From: JAJFUV01 sp964384215
GTDB lineage: Bacteria > Acidobacteriota > Terriglobia > Bryobacterales > Bryobacteraceae
NCBI GenBank assembly: GCA_964384215.1
Contig: CAYLLB010000011.1
Coordinates: 60,526-124,525, forward strand
Direction of reading: 5' to 3'
Length of the DNA stretch: 64,000 nt
Shown: in pieces, positions 35,290 to 43,276 of the stretch
How the letters are laid out: every line of letters starts with the position of its first letter
Position numbering within the stretch: the stretch's first letter is position 1
Translations under genes and position numbers: made by a program
The notes under the pieces: model-generated
Seen by the model: only the letters and a program-made list of their open reading frames with translations
Told to the model about the DNA's origin: nothing
The model's database searches: none

Positions 35290-36075
35290 TCAGTTCCCGG
35301 TTCCAGCCGGCTGGCACGCAAAGTCCCAGACCTGTATGTTCCGCTGGCCTTCCGTATACTCCACAACCGCGTATTCGCCGGGCGCCAGGGGATTGATGGG
35401 CCAGATCTTGTAGAGTCCCTCTTCGAGTTGCCGTTTGAAGGTGGGCACCTCGTCTTCCTCCTCGACGACCTCCTTTGAAACAGGGATGATGCTCCATTTC
35501 TGAACCACGCGGGCATCCTTTTTGGGAGCCAGGCGAACCAGCTTGAGGCGCTCGTTGTACGCCATGCGGAAGTAAAACTCCGGCTTATTCTGGGCGACCC
35601 TGTTCTTGGACGATGCTCCGTCCAGTTCGACAGTAGCTTTACCGGCCACCACGGGTACGGGGCTGAGGACTTTGAGCACGGAGCGGCCCTTGTTGGTCAC
35701 CACTTTGGATTCCGCCTGCTTGAACGCGCGGAGGTCGTTCCCTTCGACGAGGTAGACACCTGTTTCCTGGGGCACGCGGGCGATCTCGGCGCGTTCGGCC
35801 TTTTCCGCGCGGTCTTCGGCCTCCAGGGCCTTCACCTCGGCGCTGCGGGAGGCCTCGCGTTCCTTGATTTCGCTCTCAGTACGTTTGAGGTCCACCATTT
35901 CGAGCGGGATCTCCTCCCACTCGCCGCGCTCGCTCGAGTAGTAGCGCACGCGGTCGCCCTCCACCTTGTACTCGCGCACGATCTGGTAGGTGCCGTCTTT
36001 CAGGTAGAGGCGGGCGGTGGCGGCCAGCGCCGCCATAGCCAGCAGGAGGAACACCAGAATGGTCCGCGGTCTCAT
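35290..36075 (-). CDS. Secreted or anchored protein of unknown function
   Basis: A 261-aa protein. The ATG at 36075 has GGAGG 8 nt upstream; an in-frame GTG at 36084 overlaps that site and is less likely. Residues 1-20 (MRPRTILVFLLLAMAALAATA) form a signal peptide or anchor. RLYLKDGTYQIVREYKVEGDRVRYYSSERGEWEEIPLEMVDL is a short beta module often seen at the start of Acidobacterial secreted proteins. Residues about 68-105 (KRTESEIKEREASRSAEVKALEAEDRAEKAERAE) are a charged coiled coil, then a beta-rich C-terminal half. I do not recognise a named family. It is divergent from the aldo/keto reductase gene with 37 bp between the starts. Confidence 0.75.
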   Translation of the reverse strand: MRPRTILVFLLLAMAALAATARLYLKDGTYQIVREYKVEGDRVRYYSSERGEWEEIPLEMVDLKRTESEIKEREASRSAEVKALEAEDRAEKAERAEIARVPQETGVYLVEGNDLRAFKQAESKVVTNKGRSVLKVLSPVPVVAGKATVELDGASSKNRVAQNKPEFYFRMAYNERLKLVRLAPKKDARVVQKWSIIPVSKEVVEEEDEVPTFKRQLEEGLYKIWPINPLAPGEYAVVEYTEGQRNIQVWDFACQPAGTGN

Positions 36076-36112
36076 GAGCAGCACCTCCGCACTTTCCTAT
36101 GATAGAAGCATC

Positions 36113-37081
36113 ATGCGATATCGGAAACTCGGCAGGACGGGTTTTGAGGTGAGCGAGGTGGGCTTCGGCGCCTGGGGTATCGGCGGCAAGCAGTGGCTCG
36201 GCGCCGACGACGAAGAAGGGGTGAGCAGCCTGCGCCGCGCCATCGAGTTGGGATTGAACTTCATCGACACGGCGCTGGCTTACGGAGACGGGCACAGCGA
36301 GCAACTGGTGGGCCGCGTGGTGCGCGAAATGAAGCACAAGATTTTCGTCGCCACGAAGGTCCCGCCCAAGAACCTGCTGTGGCCCGCGCGTCCCGGCATC
36401 GGCATCGACCAAGTGTTCCCTTACGAGTACATCATCCGCTCGACTGAAACGAGCCTGAGGAACCTGGGGCTGGAGACGATCGACCTCCAGCAGCTTCACG
36501 TCTGGAACCCCGAATGGGTCGCGCGAGAGGAGTGGCGGCGCGCCTTCGAGGACCTGAAGAAGTCCGGCAAGGTGCGCGCAGTGGGCATTTCGATCAACGA
36601 GCACCAGCCGGATTCCGCGCTGGAGTTGATTGAAACCGGACTCATCGACACGGTACAGGTGATCTACAACATTTTCGACCAGACGCCCAGGCAGAACCTC
36701 TTCCCGCTGTGCCGTGCTCGCAATATCGGCGTGCTGGCGCGCGTGCCGCTGGACGAGGGGGCGCTTACCGGCGCCATCACCGAAGACACGAAGTTCGTCG
36801 AGGGCGAGTTCCGCTGGTTCTATTTCCGGGGGGACCGCAAGCGGCAGGTGGCGGAGCGCGTCGCCGCCCTGCGCAAGGACCTGGCAGGCGTGCCGGGAAC
36901 GCTGGCCGAAATCGCTCTGCAGTTCTGCCTCTCCGAACCCGCCGTCTCCACTGTGATTCCCGGTATGAGACATATGCAAAACGCCGAAAGTAGTTGTAGG
37001 GTATCGGATAGGGGACCGCTTTCAGAGGAGACTCTGAAGGTGCTGGAACGCCATGCCTGGAACAAGAACTTCTACGGTTAG
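36113..37081 (+). CDS. Aldo/keto reductase
   Basis: A 322-aa protein; the ATG at 36113 starts MRYRKLGRTGFEVSEVGFGAW, the family N-terminus. The frame is open upstream but into a divergent gene. The AKR catalytic tetrad is visible: Asp in FIDTALAYG, Tyr in the same motif, Lys in VATKV, and His in LHVWN. NADPH-binding residues are expected at PLDEGALTG and in the AVSTVIPGMR segment. The substrate is unknown; these cytoplasmic (alpha/beta)8 enzymes reduce carbonyls, often sugars or aldehydes. Its last 29 nt overlap the start of the next gene. Confidence 0.93.
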   Translation: MRYRKLGRTGFEVSEVGFGAWGIGGKQWLGADDEEGVSSLRRAIELGLNFIDTALAYGDGHSEQLVGRVVREMKHKIFVATKVPPKNLLWPARPGIGIDQVFPYEYIIRSTETSLRNLGLETIDLQQLHVWNPEWVAREEWRRAFEDLKKSGKVRAVGISINEHQPDSALELIETGLIDTVQVIYNIFDQTPRQNLFPLCRARNIGVLARVPLDEGALTGAITEDTKFVEGEFRWFYFRGDRKRQVAERVAALRKDLAGVPGTLAEIALQFCLSEPAVSTVIPGMRHMQNAESSCRVSDRGPLSEETLKVLERHAWNKNFYG

Positions 37082-38048
37082 CCTGCTATTGCTGTGGCTG
37101 GCCGTTGCGTGCTTCGCCGGGGCCAACCCCGACTACTTTCCTCTCCAGGTGGGCAACACCTGGGTATACCGGACCAGCGGCTCCGGAGTATCAGTGGAAA
37201 CGCTGGAGATCGCGCGCTGGGGCTGGATCGAAAACCGCATCTACTATCTGCTGCGAAATGCGTCTGGCGGCGGGCAGTGGGTCCGCATGGACGATAGCGG
37301 TACGCTGTGGGCGTGGGATGACGCCGGGAAGACCGACAAGATCCTGGCCGCGTTCAACGGCCGCGTGGGCGACAGTTACCCGACGGCCATGAATCCGTGC
37401 AACAAAGCCGCCATGGTGGCATCGCGCAACGAGAAGTACTCCGGGCCGGTCGGCGTGTTCGATTGGGCTCTTCTGATTGGTTACTCGGCATCGGTGTGCG
37501 CTGACGCCGGATTGGAGCGTGAGCTGTATCTGCCCTGGGTGGGAATGATCCACCGCGCGGAGACTACCATCGCCGGGCCGCGCCGGTGGGATCTCGTTTA
37601 TGCAAAGCTTGGCGGCATAACAGCGATCAGCGAGAAGGAGGTCGCTTTCGGGCTTTCGCTCGACAGCGCGGTTTACTCGGCAAACCTGATGCCGCCGGTG
37701 ATCAATCCGCCACCCGTCCCGGTGATGACCGCGCGCTTACACTTCCGAGTGGTGCAGGACCAGCCGCTGACACTCACGTTCGGCTCCGGGCAGACTTACG
37801 AATTCCTGATCAAGGACGAGAAGGGGCAGGTGGTGTACCGCTGGTCGGACGGCCGCGCCTTTACGCAAGCCATCAGGCAGGAGAGTTTCGGACCGGGAGA
37901 GAAGGTCTACCCAATCATAGTGCGGCTGGCGGACAAGGCCGGACAGCCTCTCCCGCAAGGCGACTACACCGCCGAAGCCTGGCTCACTACTACACCAGCC
38001 AAGGGCTACGCCGCCACGGTGGCCTTCAAGATCCGCCATCTTTACTGA
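37053..38048 (+). CDS. Secreted protein with C-terminal BsuPI-like domain
   Basis: A 331-aa protein. Signal peptide MPGTRTSTVSLLLLWLAVACFAGA. Residues about 27-200 (DYFPLQVGNTWVYRTSGSG, IYYLLRNASGGGQWVRMDDSG) form an unrecognised beta domain of the type that starts with PLQVGNTW, common in Acidobacterial exported proteins. Residues about 230-330 (LHFRVVQDQPLTLTFGSGQTYEFLIKD, RWSDGRAFTQAIRQESFGPGE) match BsuPI, the intracellular proteinase-inhibitor fold. The start lies inside the AKR gene (29-nt overlap), which argues for one transcript. Function unknown; an inhibitor role is possible from the domain alone. Confidence 0.8.
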   Translation: MPGTRTSTVSLLLLWLAVACFAGANPDYFPLQVGNTWVYRTSGSGVSVETLEIARWGWIENRIYYLLRNASGGGQWVRMDDSGTLWAWDDAGKTDKILAAFNGRVGDSYPTAMNPCNKAAMVASRNEKYSGPVGVFDWALLIGYSASVCADAGLERELYLPWVGMIHRAETTIAGPRRWDLVYAKLGGITAISEKEVAFGLSLDSAVYSANLMPPVINPPPVPVMTARLHFRVVQDQPLTLTFGSGQTYEFLIKDEKGQVVYRWSDGRAFTQAIRQESFGPGEKVYPIIVRLADKAGQPLPQGDYTAEAWLTTTPAKGYAATVAFKIRHLY

Positions 38049-38071
38049 AGAAGGACCTCGCAAAACCCGCA

Positions 38072-38096
38072 AAAACCTCGTCAGCCTGAACTGCGT
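38072..38096 (+). repeat. Left inverted repeat of RAYT element 2
   Basis: 25 bp starting AAAACCTCGTCAGCC, perfectly complementary to 38880-38904. Similarity extends about 10 bp further inward with a 1-nt difference in length. Confidence 0.88.
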
Positions 38097-38143
38097 GAGT
38101 TTTCGAGCGAGAAGGGTACGGCTCCCGGGGCACTATCTCATGT

Positions 38144-38914
38144 ATGCCGCGACGAAATCGATGCGTCCTGGCCGGCGTGCCTTGCCACATCACACAACGG
38201 GGAGTTGACGGGCGTGAGACTTTTTCCGCCGACTCGGACCGCGAGACCTACTTGAGCCTGCTGCGCCGGAACATGGCGGACACAGAAGTCCGCGTTCTCG
38301 GCTGGTGTCTTATGACGAATCACGTGCACATGGTGGCTATCCCGGCGAGGGAGGATTCGCTTGCCGTTCTTCTGCGACGTGTTCACGGACGGTATTCGCA
38401 GTACTACAACGCGCGCTATGAGAGGAGCGGCCATTTGTGGCAGAACCGCTACTTCGCTTGCCTGCTGGGGCCGAAACACCTCTGGGCGGCGCTGGCTTAC
38501 GTAGAGCAGAATCCAATGCGCGCCGGTCTGGTGAACGCGCCTGAAGAATATTGCTGGTCGAGCGCCACGGCGCACCTGACGGGGCGGGACGTGACGGGTA
38601 TTGTCGATCTGGATTGGTGGCGGAAGGAATACAATGGCACACGGGCCGAATGGGCCGGAGTGCTGGGGAGTTTTGACCGCGAATCAGTCAAGGCGTTAAG
38701 ACAGTGTACACATGCGGGCCGACCTTATGGCGAGGCGGAATTCGTGTCTAGTTTGTCCGAGCGCTTCGAGCGGCACTGGGCCCCTGGGCGGCCGAGGAAG
38801 CCTTCAGCCACCTCCTTGGGGGGCCGCAACTCGGAGAGCCCGTTGGTTCGCTTATCGGAATCCAGTTCAGTCAAAAACTACGCAGTTCAGGCTGACGAGG
38901 TTTTGATGGGGTAG
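38144..38914 (+). CDS. REP-associated tyrosine transposase (RAYT, Y1_Tnp family), copy 2
   Basis: A 256-aa protein. The ATG at 38144 follows the same GGCACTATCTC motif as copy 1 at the same distance. GVPCHITQRG, NHVHM (His60, His62) and AYVEQNPMRAGLV (Tyr119) are at exactly the same residue numbers as in copy 1, showing an ungapped alignment of the catalytic half. The C-terminal region after about 200 differs and is longer (RPRKPSATSLGGRNSESPL). The last 11 residues (YAVQADEVLMG) are read through the right inverted repeat and just past it. The gene appears intact. Confidence 0.95.
   Translation: MPRRNRCVLAGVPCHITQRGVDGRETFSADSDRETYLSLLRRNMADTEVRVLGWCLMTNHVHMVAIPAREDSLAVLLRRVHGRYSQYYNARYERSGHLWQNRYFACLLGPKHLWAALAYVEQNPMRAGLVNAPEEYCWSSATAHLTGRDVTGIVDLDWWRKEYNGTRAEWAGVLGSFDRESVKALRQCTHAGRPYGEAEFVSSLSERFERHWAPGRPRKPSATSLGGRNSESPLVRLSESSSVKNYAVQADEVLMG
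38880..38904 (-). repeat. Right inverted repeat of RAYT element 2
   Basis: Exact reverse complement of 38072-38096. It lies inside the last codons of the transposase gene, ten bases before its TAG stop. Confidence 0.88.
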
Positions 38915-38923
38915 AGTTGGTTT

Positions 38924-41044
38924 ATGTGTGGATTTCGATGGGTGCTCGCCGCTTCTCTTGCTTTCGGATGGTGGCCCGCTCTGGCCGGAGTAAGGGTATT
39001 GTTCGATCCGTCGCGTCCCGAGGTTGGGCCGTTTCCTACCGACGCGCTTACGGTCGCCGATCCGGACCAGAAGACGGGGCGGCGCGTGAACCTGCCGTTT
39101 CCGGATTGCTCGGTACTCGAGGGCGAGTGCAACCTGACGCGCCTGATCAACCAACTCGACGGCTTCAATCCATCGCCCCGCATGAGCGCACGCTTCTCCG
39201 GCCCCATCAACCCGTATACTCTCAGCGCCGGGATGTTCCTGGTCGCGCTGGATAATCTGACGCAGGAAGAGGCCGGGCTCAGCAAACCTGGCGATGTCCT
39301 CACCATCAACCAGCCCATTTACGATCCGGCCACGTACATCGGTTACGCCAAACCGGACGTCGTGCTGGATCAGCACCGGCGCTACCTGTTGGTGGTCACC
39401 GACGCCGTAGAAGACCTCAACGGGACTCCGGTGGAGGCGGACCCCGCTTTCGTCACTTGCATCACGGCGCCGCAGAGCGAGTACTGCTCGACGCTTGCCG
39501 CACAACTCGGCGCCATGCAGGACCGCTGGAAAGGGCGCCGTCTGGTGAGCGCGTCTGTGTTCACAACGCTGAGCGCAACCACCTGGCCCGAACAGGCCCG
39601 CCAGCGGCTGGAAGCAACACAAATTGGCTTTCAGCGCACGGGGACCAGGAGCGTATTCGACGTTTCGCGCATCACCTTGTTAACCTGGCGCCAGCAGACC
39701 GGCACGGGCGCAAACGGGTTCCGGGATCTGTCCTTTCCGCTGCCGCCAGCCTTGGTCCAGGGCATCGGCAAGCTCGCCTTCGGGAGCTTCCGGTCGCCGC
39801 GATTCCTCAACGATTTCCAGACGATCTCCGCCCCGCCCACAGCCAAGAGGGTGGAGCTTCCCACCGAGTCGAGCGAAATCTTCTTCCACGTCTTCCTGCC
39901 GGATTCGAAGATGCCGGCCGGCGGGTACCCGGTGGTGATCTTCGGCCACGGGTTCACCGACAGCAAGTTAGGCGGCCCGAGCGCGGTGGCGGGAACGCTG
40001 GCGCGAGCCGGTTTTGCTGTCGCAGCCATCAACGCGGTGGGGCACGGCTACGGCCCTAGCGGGACTCTGCGCATCACCGAGGCGGGCGGCACAATGACAG
40101 AATTGCCGGCAGGCGGTCGCGGAGTGGACCTCAACCGAGACGGCCGCATCGAAGCCAGCGAAGGCTGCCTGGTTTTCGATCCGGCGCCTATCGCGTTCCG
40201 CGATTGCTTCCGGCAAACCACCGTGGACCTGATGCAGTTCGTGCGCGCGATCCGCACCGGGTTGGACATGGATGGGGATGGTGTGGTGGACCTCGACGGC
40301 AGCCGCATCTACTATGTGGGCCAGTCGCTGGGCTCTATTTATGGCACCATACTGAACGCCGTCGAGCCGGATATACGCGCGGCTACGCTGAACGTAGGCG
40401 GCGGCTCCATTGTGGATGTGGCGCGTTGGAGCGAAGGCTATCACCCATACATCAAGGCGTTCCTGGCCACCAAGCATCCCTACCTTCTCAACCTGGGCAA
40501 CGACTTCGATGACAACTACGCACTGCGCTACCAGCCCGCGAAGGTTAACCAGGTGTGGATGGGCTGCGAGTTGCAGAACTTCTTCGAGCGCATGGAGTGG
40601 CTGCAGGCAACCGCGGACCCTCTCAGTTACGCCTCGCACCTGGCATGGTCCACGCTGCCTGGCGTGCCCATCAAGAAAGTCCTCTGGCAGTTCGCCAAAG
40701 GCGACCGCAGCGTGCCGAACCCCACCTCGACCGCGCTCATCCGGGCAGCCAACATGCAGAAGAGCGCCCAGTACTACCGCCACGACTTGGCCCGGGAAGC
40801 GGCCAAGGACCTGCCCCTGAATCCTCACCCGTTCCTGGCCGGGTTCCTCGATCTCGATTCAGGCGGATTGCAGTTTTCCCTGCCCGGCCTGGCTGTCGCC
40901 AGTGCGGCGCAATCGCAGATCGCCGGGTTCTTCGGCGCCGATGGCACACAGGTCCCCGATGTGAACGCACTGCTGAGGTTGCTGTTCGGCAAGGACCTTT
41001 TTGAAGCACCGGAGGTGCTTACCGAGGCGTTGAACTGGCAGTAG
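38924..41044 (+). CDS. Secreted alpha/beta hydrolase with EF-hand-like loops
   Basis: A 706-aa protein with signal peptide MCGFRWVLAASLAFGWWPALA. Residues about 25-200 (FDPSRPEVGPFPTDALTVADPDQKTGRRVNLPFPDC) resemble the N-terminal domain of VolA-type virulence-factor lipases. From about 320: PVVIFGHGFTDSKLGGPSAV, the nucleophile elbow VGQSLGS (Ser468), and a C-terminal catalytic region. Two calcium-loop sequences, DLNRDGRIEASEG and DMDGDGVVDLDG, lie inside the hydrolase domain before the nucleophile. Likely an extracellular lipase or esterase; the substrate is not known. It is the gene directly after RAYT element 2. Confidence 0.82.
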   Translation: MCGFRWVLAASLAFGWWPALAGVRVLFDPSRPEVGPFPTDALTVADPDQKTGRRVNLPFPDCSVLEGECNLTRLINQLDGFNPSPRMSARFSGPINPYTLSAGMFLVALDNLTQEEAGLSKPGDVLTINQPIYDPATYIGYAKPDVVLDQHRRYLLVVTDAVEDLNGTPVEADPAFVTCITAPQSEYCSTLAAQLGAMQDRWKGRRLVSASVFTTLSATTWPEQARQRLEATQIGFQRTGTRSVFDVSRITLLTWRQQTGTGANGFRDLSFPLPPALVQGIGKLAFGSFRSPRFLNDFQTISAPPTAKRVELPTESSEIFFHVFLPDSKMPAGGYPVVIFGHGFTDSKLGGPSAVAGTLARAGFAVAAINAVGHGYGPSGTLRITEAGGTMTELPAGGRGVDLNRDGRIEASEGCLVFDPAPIAFRDCFRQTTVDLMQFVRAIRTGLDMDGDGVVDLDGSRIYYVGQSLGSIYGTILNAVEPDIRAATLNVGGGSIVDVARWSEGYHPYIKAFLATKHPYLLNLGNDFDDNYALRYQPAKVNQVWMGCELQNFFERMEWLQATADPLSYASHLAWSTLPGVPIKKVLWQFAKGDRSVPNPTSTALIRAANMQKSAQYYRHDLAREAAKDLPLNPHPFLAGFLDLDSGGLQFSLPGLAVASAAQSQIAGFFGADGTQVPDVNALLRLLFGKDLFEAPEVLTEALNWQ

Positions 41045-41176
41045 ACATCCTCCGGGGCCGCCCTGACGGACTTTGGCGTGTGTTGGCGAGCAGGCGACCC
41101 GCGCAACCTCGTTTTTGACGGAACATTTGCGGGCGTTCAACGTCCATAATTCGATAGGAGATTCGGAAAGAAGGCC

Positions 41177-43219
41177 ATGGGTGGATCAGCACGTACCGTA
41201 ATACCGGGCCCGCAGCTTGTTCCAAGGGACCGGCTGGACTCGTGGAAGGAGATCGCCTCATACCTGAACCGCGGCGAACGCACGGTCCAACGGTGGGAGC
41301 GCGAAGAAGGTTTACCGGTCCACCGCCTGACGCACCAGAAACAGGGATCGGTTTTCGCTTACAAAGAGGAGCTGGATGCGTGGTGGCAAAGCCGCGGAGA
41401 GCGGTTGGAAACCAACGGCCGTCTGGCCGAAGCCAAGCCAGCCGGGCGGCGGCGCCGGCTTTGGCCGGTCATCGTTGCGGGAATCGCGGCTGCCGTCGCC
41501 GTCGTCGCCTGGTTATGGCCGGCGGGCCCCTCCACGACCAGCGGAGCGCGCGTGGTCCCGCTGACGGCCTCGCCCGGCCTGGAAGTCTATCCATCCATTT
41601 CGCCCGACGGCAATCAAGTCGCGTTCACCTGGAACGGGGAGAAGCTCGACAACTTAGATATTTACGTGAAGATGATCGGACCGGCCAGCCCGGTGCGCCT
41701 GACCACTTCGCCGGCCGAGGATATTTCACCGGCCTGGTCGCCGGACGGGCGCTGGATCGCCTTCGTCCGCCTCTCGCCCGTGGGGGTGATGGACGCACTG
41801 TATGTGATTCCGCCGATGGGCGGCACCGAGCGCAAGCTGGCCGACATCATGATGGAGTACTTTCCGCGCACACTGCATATGCCAGTGCTCGCCTGGACGC
41901 CGGATTCGAAGCAGATCCTTGTGGGTGGGCAGGGCACGCAGTATGGCAAGGGGACGCTGGCTGCGGTGTCGCTCGAGACCGGCGAGAAGCGGTGGCTGCT
42001 GGCGCCGCAAGGCAAGTTGGGACGGGACGTGGCACCATCCATATCGCCGGACGGCGGCCGCCTGGCGTTCCTGCGCTGCACGGGCACCAGCACGTGCGAC
42101 GTGTATACGGCATGGATCAGGGACGATTTTCACACGGTGAGCGAGCCCAGGCGGCTGACCTTTGACGAACGTTTCGCCAACAGCCCGGTGTGGCTCGCCG
42201 GCGGCAAGGAGATTGTGTTCACTTCGGGAGACGCCTGGCAAGGCCGCGGACTGTACCGCATCGCCGCCAGCGGCCGAAACGGCGGGCCGCACCGCCTATC
42301 GCTGGCCGGCGAAGATCTCCAGAGCGTGAGCGTCTCGCCTAAGGGAGACCGCATGGCGTTCAGCCGCGAACAGTTCGACACCAACATCTGGCAGCTCAAA
42401 CTGGATGCGGCCGGCGTGGCGGGGGGCAGTCCCACAAAGCTGATTGTCTCGACACGCCGTGAGTTCGCTCCGGCGCTCTCTCCGAAAGGCGACAAGATCA
42501 CCTTCTGTTCGGACCGGTCCGGTTCGGCTGAACTGTGGACTGCGGAGAGCGACGGGTCAAATCCGGTTCAGCTTACGACTTCGGGGGAGAGGAGGTCCAC
42601 AGCCCCAACCTGGTCGCCCTCGGGCGAATTCATCGCCTTCTCATCTGTCCACAAGAACGACAGCGAAGTGCGGATCATTCCGGCTGCCGGCGGCCCGCAG
42701 CGCCGTATCACCGCAGGCGGAAAACACGAGAGCATGCCGGCATGGTCGCGGGACGGCAGATATGTCTATATGATTTCGGACAAGTCCGGCAAGAACGCCC
42801 TATGGAAAGTGCCCGTTCAGGCCGACTCCAAGGAGCCGCCCTTGCAGATTTCGCGGATATCCGCTGAGACACACGGATTTGAGACCCCGGACGGCAAGCA
42901 CGTTTACTTCGGCAGCAGCCCGTCTTCTCTGTGGAGGGTGCCGTCCGGCGGCGGCGAAGAAACGCAGGTGGCAGGCGTGAACCTGAGAGGCGGCCTGGCG
43001 CTCTGCCGTCAGGGCTTTTATTACTTCTCGGCCTCGGACGATTACCGCACGATGACGCTGTACTTCAGGCCATACGCAAGCGCCGAATCGAAGCGCATCG
43101 TGACCATGCCGACCTACGTCTATGGCCCCATCACGGCTTCGGAAGACGGCCGCACCGTCGTGTTCGCCGAAGTGGACGAAATGGGCAGCGATCTGATGCT
43201 GGCGGAGGACTTTTCCTAG
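41177..43219 (+). CDS. Winged-HTH/transmembrane/TolB-like propeller fusion protein
   Basis: A 680-aa protein. Residues 20-72 form an excisionase/MerR-like DNA-binding domain (DSWKEIASYLNRGERTVQRWE, VFAYKEELDAWW). Residues about 95-115 (LWPVIVAGIAAAVAVVAWLW) are one transmembrane helix. Residues about 130-680 are TolB/WD40-like repeats with the motif PSISPDGNQVAF, PAWSPDGRWIAF, PALSPKGDKITF. The arrangement suggests a one-component regulator that senses something in the periplasm through the propeller and binds DNA in the cytoplasm, an inference. GAAAGAAGG precedes the ATG. The sulfatase gene 57 bp downstream, in the same direction, could be a target. Confidence 0.9.
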   Translation: MGGSARTVIPGPQLVPRDRLDSWKEIASYLNRGERTVQRWEREEGLPVHRLTHQKQGSVFAYKEELDAWWQSRGERLETNGRLAEAKPAGRRRRLWPVIVAGIAAAVAVVAWLWPAGPSTTSGARVVPLTASPGLEVYPSISPDGNQVAFTWNGEKLDNLDIYVKMIGPASPVRLTTSPAEDISPAWSPDGRWIAFVRLSPVGVMDALYVIPPMGGTERKLADIMMEYFPRTLHMPVLAWTPDSKQILVGGQGTQYGKGTLAAVSLETGEKRWLLAPQGKLGRDVAPSISPDGGRLAFLRCTGTSTCDVYTAWIRDDFHTVSEPRRLTFDERFANSPVWLAGGKEIVFTSGDAWQGRGLYRIAASGRNGGPHRLSLAGEDLQSVSVSPKGDRMAFSREQFDTNIWQLKLDAAGVAGGSPTKLIVSTRREFAPALSPKGDKITFCSDRSGSAELWTAESDGSNPVQLTTSGERRSTAPTWSPSGEFIAFSSVHKNDSEVRIIPAAGGPQRRITAGGKHESMPAWSRDGRYVYMISDKSGKNALWKVPVQADSKEPPLQISRISAETHGFETPDGKHVYFGSSPSSLWRVPSGGGEETQVAGVNLRGGLALCRQGFYYFSASDDYRTMTLYFRPYASAESKRIVTMPTYVYGPITASEDGRTVVFAEVDEMGSDLMLAEDFS

Positions 43220-43276
43220 GGTCGCCCGATTCGCGGTATATTCAGAATTTCGGCCCAATATCACTAGGAGTTCGAC

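Larger units (their letters stand above)
38072..38904. mobile_element. RAYT element 2, bounded by 25-bp perfect inverted repeats
   Basis: An 833-bp unit: left repeat 38072-38096, transposase 38144-38914, right repeat 38880-38904. It lies 23 bp after the stop of the BsuPI-type gene and 19 bp before the next start. The repeat is unrelated to that of element 1 although the transposases are close relatives. Confidence 0.82.
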
